From an uncultured Clostridia bacterium (GTDB taxonomy: Bacteria; Bacillota; Clostridia; UBA1381): a stretch of 17,961 bases of DNA. The position numbers and the translations under genes were made by a program. Positions 1 through 6,719 of this stretch are shown in pieces. Positions within the stretch are counted from its first letter, which is position 1. Every line of letters begins with the position of its first letter. The notes below the pieces were generated by a model. It searched no databases. It had not been told where the DNA came from and saw only the letters and a list, made by a program, of their open reading frames with translations. Location of the stretch: contig CAJUEZ010000039.1 of the NCBI GenBank assembly GCA_910585485.1, positions 1 to 17,961 of the forward strand, written 5' to 3'.

Positions 1-1
1 A

Positions 2-133
2 ACCGCGAAACCTTCCTCATCAGCTTCACCAGATAGCACTGGGAAGCCATCAGGTTCCGATGAAGAGGACTTGCCTTTCATCTCAGGCAGCGATAACGAT
101 GCTTTGCCGACAAGTCCAAACAATGTATTTTAA
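2..133 (+). CDS. C-terminal tail of a truncated gene, low-complexity Ser/Pro/Asp-rich
   Basis: An open frame runs in from the left edge and ends at TAA 131-133, giving 43 residues with no start inside the window. The stretch is rich in Ser, Pro, Asp, Gly and Asn (for example PDSTGKPSGSDEED, ending LPTSPNNVF) and has no hydrophobic core, so it reads as a disordered C-terminal extension. Such tails occur on several clostridial proteins, including class A penicillin-binding proteins, but nothing here identifies the parent protein. The stop lies only 23 bases before the peptidyl-prolyl isomerase start on the same strand, so the two are probably co-transcribed. Composition supports real coding more than a motif does; confidence is moderate. 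Confidence 0.6.
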   Translation, partial: TAKPSSSASPDSTGKPSGSDEEDLPFISGSDNDALPTSPNNVF

Positions 134-156
134 TTAGATTTGCAAACAGAAAGGCT

Positions 157-648
157 ATGGTGGTTATTATGAATATTAACATAGAAATCGAAATGGAAAA
201 CGGCGGTATTATAAAAGCGGAACTTTACCCTGATATAGCGCCTATTACAGTAGAAAATTTCACAAAGCTTATAGAAGATAATTTTTTTGACGGACTTATA
301 TTCCATCGTGTAATCAATGGATTTATGATTCAGGGCGGCGGATATACCGCTGACGGACAGCATAAGGAAGCTGATTCAATTAAAGGAGAATTTGATAAGA
401 ACGGTGTGTCAAACACGCTTAAACATACGCGGGGTGTACTTTCAATGGCGCGCACAATGTTCCCAAACAGCGCCTCAAGTCAATTCTTTATTATGCACGA
501 TGACGCTCCGCATCTTAACGGTCAATATGCCGCCTTCGGCATGGTTACAGACGGTATGGAGGTTGTTGATGAAATTGCGGAATCACCTACAGACACGCAA
601 GATAAACCGATAGAAGACCAAATTATAAAAACAATAAGACTTGTATAA
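157..648 (+). CDS. Peptidyl-prolyl cis-trans isomerase, cyclophilin type
   Basis: This enzyme catalyses cis-trans isomerisation of X-Pro bonds and assists protein folding. The 163-residue protein is a single cyclophilin domain, about the usual size of small bacterial cyclophilins. The signature FHRVINGFMIQGG lies at residues 49-61, with the catalytic-type Arg51, Phe56 and Gln59. SSQFFI follows at 107-112 and GQYAAFGMVTDGMEVVD near 122-138. Leu occupies the place of the human CypA tryptophan (cyclosporin contact), as is common in bacteria. No signal peptide is visible, so it is probably cytoplasmic. The start is uncertain: the AGAAAGG at 148-154 is too close to the ATG at 157, and the ATG at 169 (residue 5) with GGTGG at 159-163 is a good alternative. 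The gene ends at a shared terminator. Confidence 0.93.
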   Translation: MVVIMNINIEIEMENGGIIKAELYPDIAPITVENFTKLIEDNFFDGLIFHRVINGFMIQGGGYTADGQHKEADSIKGEFDKNGVSNTLKHTRGVLSMARTMFPNSASSQFFIMHDDAPHLNGQYAAFGMVTDGMEVVDEIAESPTDTQDKPIEDQIIKTIRLV

Positions 649-653
649 AAATA

Positions 654-681
654 ACGGAGACGCTTATAAAAGCATCTCCGT
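654..681. terminator. Bidirectional intrinsic terminator between convergent genes
   Basis: ACGGAGACGC at 654-663 pairs with GCATCTCCGT at 672-681 around an 8-base loop. There is one C/A mismatch on the plus-strand RNA, which becomes a U-G wobble on the minus-strand RNA. TTTTATTA follows on the plus strand, and TTATTTTTATAC follows when read on the minus strand. It sits between the isomerase stop (648) and the uppP stop (686) and can serve both. Confidence 0.85.
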
Positions 682-685
682 TTTA

Positions 686-1525
686 TTATGCGATTATATG
701 CGCCCCGGATATTGTGAAATACAATATTACCAATATACCGAGCACAATCCTGTAATAGCCAAACGCTTTGAAATCATGTTTTCTGATATAATCCATGAGG
801 AACTTAATTGCAAATATCGAAACCGCGTATGCCACTGCCATTCCGATTATCAAAATCAAAAATTGCTGACCGCTAAACATTCCGTTGCTCATAAAATATT
901 TTAATATTTCAAGCACACTCGCGCCAAGCATCACAGGCACGGCAAGAAAAAACGAAAATTCTGCCGCAACATTTCTGCTCGCGCCTATAAGCACAGCCCC
1001 AAGAATCGTCGCGCCGCTTCTTGATGTTCCCGGTATCATGGCGAGCACTTGAAATATACCAATCATAGCCGCCATTCTATATGACATAGCATTGATAGAA
1101 CTAATTTTAGGTTTTTTATTTCTGTTTTCAAGAATTATGAACAATACACCGTAAATTATCAGCATCGCCGCTACCACGTACCAATTATAGAACTTATCCA
1201 TAATAAAATCATCAAATAACAGTCCTATAATCGCAGCCGGCACACAGCCTACAATCACTTTAAACCACATAGTCCACGTCTCACGCTTCTGCTTAACATC
1301 TTTTTGATGAGAAAACGGATTAAGCTTATGGAAATACAAGGTTACAACCGCCAAAATCGACCCGAATTGAATAACCACCAAAAACAAGTCACGAAACGCT
1401 GTGTCAGAAGTCAGCTTTATAAACTGATCAACAAGTATCATGTGCCCCGTGCTGCTGATTGGCAGCCACTCGGTTATTCCCTGAACAATACCGAATATAA
1501 CGGAAATAATAACGTTTAAAAGCAA
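686..1525 (-). CDS. uppP: Undecaprenyl-diphosphate phosphatase (UppP/BacA family)
   Basis: This integral membrane enzyme dephosphorylates undecaprenyl pyrophosphate to the monophosphate carrier used for peptidoglycan and other wall polymers. Activity in this family confers bacitracin tolerance. Diagnostic motifs are GIVQGITEWLPISSTGH near the N-terminus, with the Gln/Glu pair and His of the active site, and PGTSRSGAT about 165 residues in. Multiple hydrophobic helices span the protein, and the length (about 280 residues) is typical. The frame opens at TTG 1534, but the ribosome site AAGGAG (1540-1535) directly abuts that codon. The TTG at 1525, three codons later, has a 9-base spacing and is chosen here. 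The gene follows the cytidylate-kinase-like gene after a few bases and is last in the cluster. Family assignment is secure; only the start is in doubt. Confidence 0.95.
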   Translation of the reverse strand: MLLNVIISVIFGIVQGITEWLPISSTGHMILVDQFIKLTSDTAFRDLFLVVIQFGSILAVVTLYFHKLNPFSHQKDVKQKRETWTMWFKVIVGCVPAAIIGLLFDDFIMDKFYNWYVVAAMLIIYGVLFIILENRNKKPKISSINAMSYRMAAMIGIFQVLAMIPGTSRSGATILGAVLIGASRNVAAEFSFFLAVPVMLGASVLEILKYFMSNGMFSGQQFLILIIGMAVAYAVSIFAIKFLMDYIRKHDFKAFGYYRIVLGILVILYFTISGAHIIA

Positions 1526-1538
1526 ATATGTCAACTCC

Positions 1539-2162
1539 TTATTTCAATTTATTTTTTACATGATTAATAATAAGGTTTGCCGCGCCGCTTATGCCGACAG
1601 TCTCCGTATTCACACACAAATCATAATTGGACATAACTCCCCAATCTCTGCTTGTATAATAATCATAATATGTGCGGCGCTGCTTATCAGTCTTAATGAC
1701 CTTATCGCGAGCCTTAGACTGCGGAAGTTCAAGCGCTTCCATGACGCGCTTCGCTCTGTAGTCAACACTGCCGAAAATAAAGACATTCAATATGTCCACG
1801 TCTTCATTTTCAAGAACATAATCCGCGCATCGACCAACAATTACGCATGAACCTTTTTTTGCCACCTCTTTAATGACTTCCGCCTGCGCGATGAACAACT
1901 TATCATTTATCGGCATTTCGTAATAAATAGGTGCGTTAATACCTCTCATAGAGTAGTTACCGCTTGCAAGCGAATACAGAAAACTGTTTGTTGCATGCTC
2001 GTCAACCTCTTTTAATGCCTCTTTACTGATATTGCTCTTCTGCGCCGCCATTTCAACAAGTTCCTTATCATAAAAAGGAATGTTGAAATACTCCGCGATT
2101 CTTTCGCCGACATCACGTCCGCCGCTTCCGAATTGTCTTCCGATTGTAATTACTAATGACAT
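1539..2162 (-). CDS. Cytidylate-kinase-like family protein (Cytidylate_kin2 type)
   Basis: This 207-residue P-loop protein opens with VITIGRQFGSGGRDVGERIA. The phosphate-binding loop lacks the Walker A lysine followed by Ser/Thr, as is usual in the cytidylate kinase-like 2 family rather than true Cmk. IPFYDKELVE follows at about 28-37 and matches the helix after the loop. GSCVIVGRCADYVLE lies at 104-118, and an Arg-rich lid-like stretch (YRAKRVMEAL, then DKQRRTYYDYYTSRDW) comes later. Members are often annotated as cytidylate kinase, but their substrate is generally not established, so CMP kinase activity should not be assumed. GGGAGGAG lies 8 bases before the ATG. It lies between the lytic transglycosylase and uppP on the same strand. 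Family confidence is high; function is unknown. Confidence 0.85.
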   Translation of the reverse strand: MSLVITIGRQFGSGGRDVGERIAEYFNIPFYDKELVEMAAQKSNISKEALKEVDEHATNSFLYSLASGNYSMRGINAPIYYEMPINDKLFIAQAEVIKEVAKKGSCVIVGRCADYVLENEDVDILNVFIFGSVDYRAKRVMEALELPQSKARDKVIKTDKQRRTYYDYYTSRDWGVMSNYDLCVNTETVGISGAANLIINHVKNKLK

Positions 2163-2209
2163 AACTCATTCTCCTCCCTTATGGAAAAATATTAAATAAT
2201 AAGTATTAT

Positions 2210-2758
2210 TTACATACTGTTTTTATAATGCTCCCAGTTTTTATTTACTTTCTCTACATAATTCCTTGTTTCACGGAACGGAATATATTTGAGCGACACA
2301 CCATCGTCACTGCACTGAGGGTCTTTGAGCCAAGAGTACACATTACCCATGCCGCCGTTATAAGCGGCAAGCGCCGTATCAGTATTCCCGTACACATCAA
2401 GCAAATGACGCAGATAATGACAGCCAAATCTGATGTTGATTTCCGGCTCCATGTAATCATAATCATCACCAATACCCAAATCATTCGCATTCCACTTCGC
2501 GGTTTCTTCCGTAAGCTGCATAAGTCCTCCGGCAAAACCCGAATGCGCCTCAGGCACAAAATTACTTTCAACTTTAATCACAGCCATGACAAGAAACGGG
2601 TCAAGATTATTTTCATGCGAATATTTAATAATCAAATCCGAATAAGCTACTGGGTATTTAACTCTCTGACTGGTTTCATAGCCTCCCATAATGCCCAAAA
2701 TGGCGACAACTACAGCAAGCACTACAAGAAATACCTTAAAAATTTTACTCAAAACCAT
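2210..2758 (-). CDS. Membrane-anchored lytic transglycosylase, SLT domain
   Basis: The enzyme would cleave the MurNAc-GlcNAc bond of peptidoglycan to form 1,6-anhydro ends. Residues 6-26 form a hydrophobic anchor, so the rest is extracytoplasmic. The SLT (lysozyme-like) domain spans about 38-178. The catalytic Glu64 is in VIKVESNF, followed by GLMQL at 78-82, AYNGG at 132-136, and a C-terminal RETRNYVEKV that matches the family. At 182 residues it is a minimal Slt domain without extra wall-binding modules. The ATG at 2758 overlaps the end of coaE, and AAGGGG lies only one base before it. A TTG at 2752, overlapping the coaE TGA, has better spacing and is an alternative start. The overlap implies translational coupling with coaE. 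Confidence 0.92.
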   Translation of the reverse strand: MVLSKIFKVFLVVLAVVVAILGIMGGYETSQRVKYPVAYSDLIIKYSHENNLDPFLVMAVIKVESNFVPEAHSGFAGGLMQLTEETAKWNANDLGIGDDYDYMEPEINIRFGCHYLRHLLDVYGNTDTALAAYNGGMGNVYSWLKDPQCSDDGVSLKYIPFRETRNYVEKVNKNWEHYKNSM

Positions 2759-3342
2759 TCCCCTTTTATCTTTTCATACAAATCACGCACAGCAAGTTCC
2801 AATTCCGCATTGGAAGCGTTATTATATATGATATACTTTGAATGCCGTTTATAGAACTCGTCAGACGGCTGAGCCTCAACACGCTGTTTCGCCTGCACAT
2901 CCGTCAAACCGTCCCGATTTTTGATACGGTTGATTCGGATATTTTTATCAGCTATTACAGACATTATAAATTGACATAACGGCTCAATAATGCTCCCGAT
3001 TATTACCGCGCCGTCAATGGCGGCAATATCAAAATTTGAATTTTCAATCTCTTCTTTTACACGTATTTTTATATACTTGTGCGTAATACCGTTCAGCAGT
3101 TCTTTTTTTTCATCGTCAGAAAAGGCGATTGAAGCGAGTTTTTGTCTGTTAAGAGTACCATCGCTATTAAGAATTTCCTTTCCGAACGCTTGCGCGAGTT
3201 CTGACAAACATTTCGTTCCTTTTTCCACAACAAGTCGCGCAATTACATCTGTATCTATCACATGAATGCCATATTTTTTTAGAATTGCGGATACTGTGCT
3301 TTTTCCGCTGCCGCTTCCTCCTGTTATACCAAAAACTATCAT
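2749..3342 (-). CDS. coaE: Dephospho-CoA kinase, divergent
   Basis: CoaE phosphorylates the 3'-hydroxyl of dephospho-CoA in the last step of coenzyme A synthesis. The 197-residue protein has the P-loop GGSGSGKST at 8-16, DTDVIAR at 30-36 (the DxD of the family), and DGTLNRQKLASIAF at 61-74, all typical of CoaE. The middle is atypical: the usual Asp-x-Pro-Leu-Leu-Phe-Glu segment reads IDGAVIIGS here, and the late Ala-Asp before the final strand is Ser-Lys. The normal Arg-rich lid is present as RINRIKNRDGL. GGAG lies 5 bases before the ATG. It overlaps the transglycosylase gene by 10 bases. CoaE is the best call; a related P-loop nucleoside kinase is less likely. Confidence 0.88.
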   Translation of the reverse strand: MIVFGITGGSGSGKSTVSAILKKYGIHVIDTDVIARLVVEKGTKCLSELAQAFGKEILNSDGTLNRQKLASIAFSDDEKKELLNGITHKYIKIRVKEEIENSNFDIAAIDGAVIIGSIIEPLCQFIMSVIADKNIRINRIKNRDGLTDVQAKQRVEAQPSDEFYKRHSKYIIYNNASNAELELAVRDLYEKIKGEWF

Positions 3343-3485
3343 ACCAACTCCATTATTCTTTGAAACTCAAAAATGACGACCGCGGCAAAGCGCTAAATTA
3401 CTAAACGGATTGCCATTTTGAAACCAGCGGCACGCGCTTTCTGATTTAAAGTTTGAAAAACCGTTAACAGCTACGAAAATTTTAA

Positions 3486-4160
3486 TCAAATATTTTCTAT
3501 CTGCCAGTCTATCACTTTTTTTCCCATTTCCAAAAGCATTCTGTTCGCCGTTTTGAAATGTCCACACCCAAAAAATCCACGACTTGCCGACAACGGACTT
3601 GGGTGCGCCGCTGTCAGTATCTTATGATACGGATTAGTTATCACCTTTATCTTTTCCTTCGCGTTATTTCCCCACAACATAAATATTACGGGGTCGGCTC
3701 GGTTATTCAAACACTGCACTACTTTATCTGTAAAAATCTCCCAACCTTTATTTCGATGAGAATTTGCGAGTCCATTCCGAACAGTGAGCGATGAATTAAG
3801 AAGCATAACACCTTGGCGCGCCCACTTTTCCAAATAGCCGTTATTGGGGATATACAAACCAAGTTCATTTTGCAGTTCTTTATACATATTAAGCAAGGAC
3901 GGCGGTATTTTAACACCTTTTTGCACAGAGAAAGCAAGCCCATGCGCCTGTCTCTCTTCATGATAAGGGTCCTGACCAAGAATGACAACCTTCGTATCAG
4001 CATACGAAGTCCACTTTAGCGCATTAAAAATATCATACATATCGGGGTGAATTTTATGCGACGAATATTCTGATTTCAAAAAAGCGCGCAGCTTTAAATA
4101 ATATTCTTTTTGAAACTCCTCAGCAAGAATTTCATCCCAATCATTTCCTATATTAACCAC
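3486..4160 (-). CDS. ung: Uracil-DNA glycosylase, family 1
   Basis: Ung removes uracil from DNA to start base-excision repair. The water-activating motif GQDPYH contains Asp64 (numbering from the GTG start), the same number as in E. coli Ung. The second motif HPSPLSASRGFFG at 186-198 is intact. With GTG 4160 as start the protein is 224 residues, the family norm. AGGAAG is placed 8-9 bases upstream. The open frame extends to an ATG at 4295, but that extension contains the promoter and a terminator and encodes non-family sequence, so it is rejected. The gene is preceded by a good promoter and followed after 143 bases by coaE. No convincing terminator or promoter was found in that gap, so read-through into coaE is plausible. 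Confidence 0.96.
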   Translation of the reverse strand: MVNIGNDWDEILAEEFQKEYYLKLRAFLKSEYSSHKIHPDMYDIFNALKWTSYADTKVVILGQDPYHEERQAHGLAFSVQKGVKIPPSLLNMYKELQNELGLYIPNNGYLEKWARQGVMLLNSSLTVRNGLANSHRNKGWEIFTDKVVQCLNNRADPVIFMLWGNNAKEKIKVITNPYHKILTAAHPSPLSASRGFFGCGHFKTANRMLLEMGKKVIDWQIENI

Positions 4161-4191
4161 AGCGCTCACTTCCTTATATGTCTTTATATAT

Positions 4192-4220
4192 ATTATATCA
4201 AAAACGCGCTTAAATTGCAA
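4192..4220 (-). promoter_or_regulatory. ung: Sigma-A-type promoter for ung
   Basis: On the minus strand TTGCAA (4220-4215) and TATAAT (4197-4192) are separated by exactly 17 bases. The predicted start near 4185 leaves a leader of about 25 bases before the GTG, containing the ribosome site. It is the only strong promoter I found for the ung-coaE-transglycosylase-kinase-uppP run. Confidence 0.75.
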
Positions 4221-4260
4221 TGAGAATATACGAAAATGAAAAAATGTAAACGGAATGCAA

Positions 4261-4290
4261 AAAAGAACAGTCCCAAAGGACTGTTCTTTT
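4261..4290 (-). terminator. Strong intrinsic terminator of the SLH operon
   Basis: A perfect 13-bp stem (4261-4273 with 4278-4290) with a four-base loop is followed on the minus strand by TTTTTTGCATT. It lies 14 bases after the stop of the SLH protein gene and before the ung promoter, so it separates the two transcription units. Confidence 0.93.
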
Positions 4291-4303
4291 ATCATTTTTG
4301 CAA

Positions 4304-6637
4304 TTATTTAGCAACGAATGTTGTATAAAGAATTACAGCAGCCTGTGCTCTTGTAGCATTTGCCTTAGGAGCAAATTCTGTGTCAGATACACCATTGATG
4401 ATACCTGCATTTGCAAGAGTCTGAACAGCATTTACTGCGTAGTCAGAAATCTGAGCAGCGTCAGCAAATGTGAATGATCTTGAAGCTGTAAGGTTCTTGT
4501 TCATTGCAATAGCAGCCTTATATGTCATAAGAGCCATATCCTGTCTTGTGATTAGGTTGTTCGGACCGAAGTTACCATCGCCGTAACCCTCAACAATACC
4601 AAGCTTGCTTGCAACTGCTACAGCATGATAATACCAAGCGTCTGTTGCAACGTCATTAAATACAACGTCAGCAGAATCATTATTCTTCTCGATTGCACCG
4701 ATTAGAATCTGACAATACTCAGCTCTTGTGATGTTAGCGTTAGGATCAAAGTGCTGACCGTCTCTACCGCTTACAACACCTCTTGAAGCAAGAACGTTGA
4801 TAGCTGTCTGTGCCCAAGCGACTGAATCAAGGTCAGTGAACTTAGCGAACGGACTTGTTATACCCTGGTTATTATCATTACCCGGAGCGATTATACCTGT
4901 GTTGTCGTTGTTGTCATTCTTGTCTGAAGTAGTACCAGGAGAAGATTTTTCTTTGATAGTAATCTTCTTTTCAGCTGTTACAGTCTGCTCTTCGCCCTTA
5001 TCATCAGTATAAGTATACGTATAAGTAAGAACTACAGCATTTGTCTTAGCAACTGCGCCTGTGAATGTTGTTGTTGCGCTCTTGTTGTCATCAGCTACTG
5101 TGCTCTTGATACCTGAACCTGTTACATAATCAAGGCTATCATCTGAAGTTGCAACTGTAAGAACACCGTCTTCCTTCGGATTAGTTACCTTAGCTGTTAC
5201 AGTTACCTTTGTACCTACAACTGCTGTTGTCGGCTTCAATGTAACGCCGATTGAAGGCTTCTTCGGAGCCGGTGTCGGCTTTGAAGCGCCGATTGTCTTA
5301 TCTGTTACAGGATCTACAAGCTGTCTATTATCGCCATCAGCGTTAAGAGTTGTAGAAATTGTCTTAACATCGCTGTTATATACGTTATACTTCAAGTTAG
5401 TGATAACGTCTGACATATCAGCGTCTGTATAACCGTGAATCAAGTTCTTATAAGCAGCTTCTGTAAGTTTAGTTCCTGCCGGATATTCAGCAACGAAGTC
5501 ACTGCCGTAAACAGCAGCTGTTCCGTCTGCCTTCTTAACGTCTACTGTTAAGTAAACAGTCTTACCTGCATCCTGAGCATCCTGAGCAGCCTTAGCAGCA
5601 GCTGCGCCGCCATTACCAACATAATCCTTTAGAGCAGCTGTCTTAACAACTTTTGGCTCTTCTTCACTAGGTGAAGCTACTGTGCTCGAAGCTGTCATAC
5701 CACCTGCTACATCAACCGCACCTTCTTGGTCTTCTATTCCTGCTTCGCTCTGTAATGTGAATGCATAAGGAGCTGTCAATGCATTTGGAAGTGTAATAAC
5801 TATCTGACAAAGTTTTCCGTCTGGGAAAGCTGTACCAGCACCGCTTAATGATAAGAATGGAACATACAACAAACCATCTGCTATATTCATATCCATTAAA
5901 GCTGCTGAAGATGTTGCTTTTACATTATCTAATGTAACACCGTCAGGTACATTAATTACTATACCAAAGTTATTAAGGTTACCAGTTGTACCTACTGCTG
6001 TCGCATCGATTGTAACTATCTTGCCTGTCTTATCAAGTGATGATTTAAGAGCAATACCCTTTCCTGTCGGTTCAACCGGCTTCGGAACATCAGGAGTGTC
6101 AGGCTCTGTTGTAGCTGATGGACGATCTGCTGTAGGAGGTTTCAAACCTTCCGGAGTAACTGTTACTTCAGAAGTAGCCATACCACCCGCTACATCAACT
6201 GCACCTTCTTGGTCTTCTATTCCTGCTTCACTCTGTAATGCTATAACATAATCATCTGTTAATGCATTTGGAAGTGTAATAACTATCTGACAAAGTTTTC
6301 CGTCTGGGAAAGCTGTACCAGCACCACTTAATGATAAGAATGGAACATATAGCAATCCATCTGCTATATTCATATCCATTAAGGCTGCTGAAGATGTTGC
6401 CTTTACATTATCTAATGTAACACCATCAGGTACATTAATTACTACACCAAAGTTATTAAGGTTACCAGTTGTACCTACTGCTGTTGCATCAATTGTAATT
6501 GTTTTGTTATCCTTTGAAATTGATGCTTCCAACTTAATTCCCTTATCTCCGGCAGCATTTACTACTGTAAAAGCTGAGAACATTGAGAATACCATTGCAA
6601 GAGCGCAAATCAAAGAAATAATCTTTTTGTTCTTCAT
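4304..6637 (-). CDS. SLH-anchored surface protein with two tandem cohesin-like modules
   Basis: This 777-residue secreted protein is probably a wall-bound scaffold or S-layer-type protein. A signal peptide occupies residues 1-29 (MKNKKIISLICAL..., cleavage near VNA-A). Cohesin-like beta-sandwich modules occupy about 32-160 and 193-321 and are nearly identical to each other; they are joined by a Pro/Thr-rich linker. Residues 331-450 form an unrecognised domain, and 462-563 a predicted Ig-like beta domain. An Asn/Asp/Gly linker at 564-596 leads to three SLH repeats (about 600-650, 660-710, 723-773) with the motifs ITRAE, ITRQD and ATRAQ. SLH triplets bind pyruvylated secondary wall polymer. GGGAGA is 8 bases upstream of the ATG. 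It is the last gene of the operon. SLH and secretion are certain; the cohesin assignment rests on pattern (for example SEAGIEDQEGAV, like the cohesin GFAD/E strand region) and is moderate. Confidence 0.9.
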   Translation of the reverse strand: MKNKKIISLICALAMVFSMFSAFTVVNAAGDKGIKLEASISKDNKTITIDATAVGTTGNLNNFGVVINVPDGVTLDNVKATSSAALMDMNIADGLLYVPFLSLSGAGTAFPDGKLCQIVITLPNALTDDYVIALQSEAGIEDQEGAVDVAGGMATSEVTVTPEGLKPPTADRPSATTEPDTPDVPKPVEPTGKGIALKSSLDKTGKIVTIDATAVGTTGNLNNFGIVINVPDGVTLDNVKATSSAALMDMNIADGLLYVPFLSLSGAGTAFPDGKLCQIVITLPNALTAPYAFTLQSEAGIEDQEGAVDVAGGMTASSTVASPSEEEPKVVKTAALKDYVGNGGAAAAKAAQDAQDAGKTVYLTVDVKKADGTAAVYGSDFVAEYPAGTKLTEAAYKNLIHGYTDADMSDVITNLKYNVYNSDVKTISTTLNADGDNRQLVDPVTDKTIGASKPTPAPKKPSIGVTLKPTTAVVGTKVTVTAKVTNPKEDGVLTVATSDDSLDYVTGSGIKSTVADDNKSATTTFTGAVAKTNAVVLTYTYTYTDDKGEEQTVTAEKKITIKEKSSPGTTSDKNDNNDNTGIIAPGNDNNQGITSPFAKFTDLDSVAWAQTAINVLASRGVVSGRDGQHFDPNANITRAEYCQILIGAIEKNNDSADVVFNDVATDAWYYHAVAVASKLGIVEGYGDGNFGPNNLITRQDMALMTYKAAIAMNKNLTASRSFTFADAAQISDYAVNAVQTLANAGIINGVSDTEFAPKANATRAQAAVILYTTFVAK
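5697..6016 (-). repeat. Direct repeat copy encoding the second cohesin-like module
   Basis: This segment matches 6180-6499 at a constant 483-base (161-codon) offset with long identical runs. Most differences are synonymous, apart from a cluster near 5758-5779 that changes a few residues (TAPYAFTL versus TDDYVIAL). This indicates a recent in-frame duplication or gene conversion. Confidence 0.93.
6180..6499 (-). repeat. Direct repeat copy encoding the first cohesin-like module
   Basis: Partner of 5697-6016. The shared block covers most of the module, from the strand around TIDATAVGTTGNLNNFG to the C-terminal EDQEGAVDVAGGM. The sequences diverge abruptly in the linkers on either side, so the duplicated unit is the folded module. 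Confidence 0.93.
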
Positions 6638-6673
6638 TACTAATTCTCCCTTTTTTATTGATTTTGTTTTTGT

Positions 6674-6709
6674 GTATGTAATTTATTTAACCGGTTACAT
6701 ACGCCGGTT
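6674..6709 (-). promoter_or_regulatory. Two mutually exclusive hairpins between the cohesin-like genes
   Basis: In the minus-strand RNA, AACCGG (6709-6704) can pair with CCGGTT (6694-6689). Alternatively GTATGTAA (6702-6695) can pair with TTACATAC (6681-6674). The two structures share bases 6689-6702 and cannot coexist. Neither is followed by a U-run on the minus strand, so this is not a standard terminator. It could modulate mRNA stability or expression of the downstream SLH gene; that role is inference. The remainder of the 82-base gap holds the ribosome site of the SLH gene. Confidence 0.35.
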
Positions 6710-6719
6710 TTTAGCTAAA

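Noticed and set aside
2228..2854. Plus-strand open frame of 208 codons over the transglycosylase gene
   Set aside because: Antisense to a gene with a complete SLT motif set; no ribosome site and no recognisable domain.
3343..3485. Promoter, small RNA or terminator between ung and coaE
   Set aside because: AAAGCGC (3387-3393) and GCGCTTT (3434-3440) can pair over a 40-base loop, but there is no U-run and no good minus-35/minus-10 pair; nothing convincing.
4161..4295. N-terminal extension of the ung frame to an ATG at 4295
   Set aside because: The extension crosses a strong terminator and the ung promoter, encodes no Ung-like residues, and the GTG at 4160 has a ribosome site and gives the normal 224-residue protein.
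5697..6499. CRISPR array or mobile-element repeat
   Set aside because: There are only two long direct copies, in frame inside one gene; they encode a folded module, with no spacers, terminal inverted repeats or transposase.
6689..6712. Plus-strand intrinsic terminator (CCGG stem followed by TTTTT)
   Set aside because: The plus-strand reading fits, but there is no plus-strand gene for it to end; the structure is more relevant to the minus-strand mRNA.
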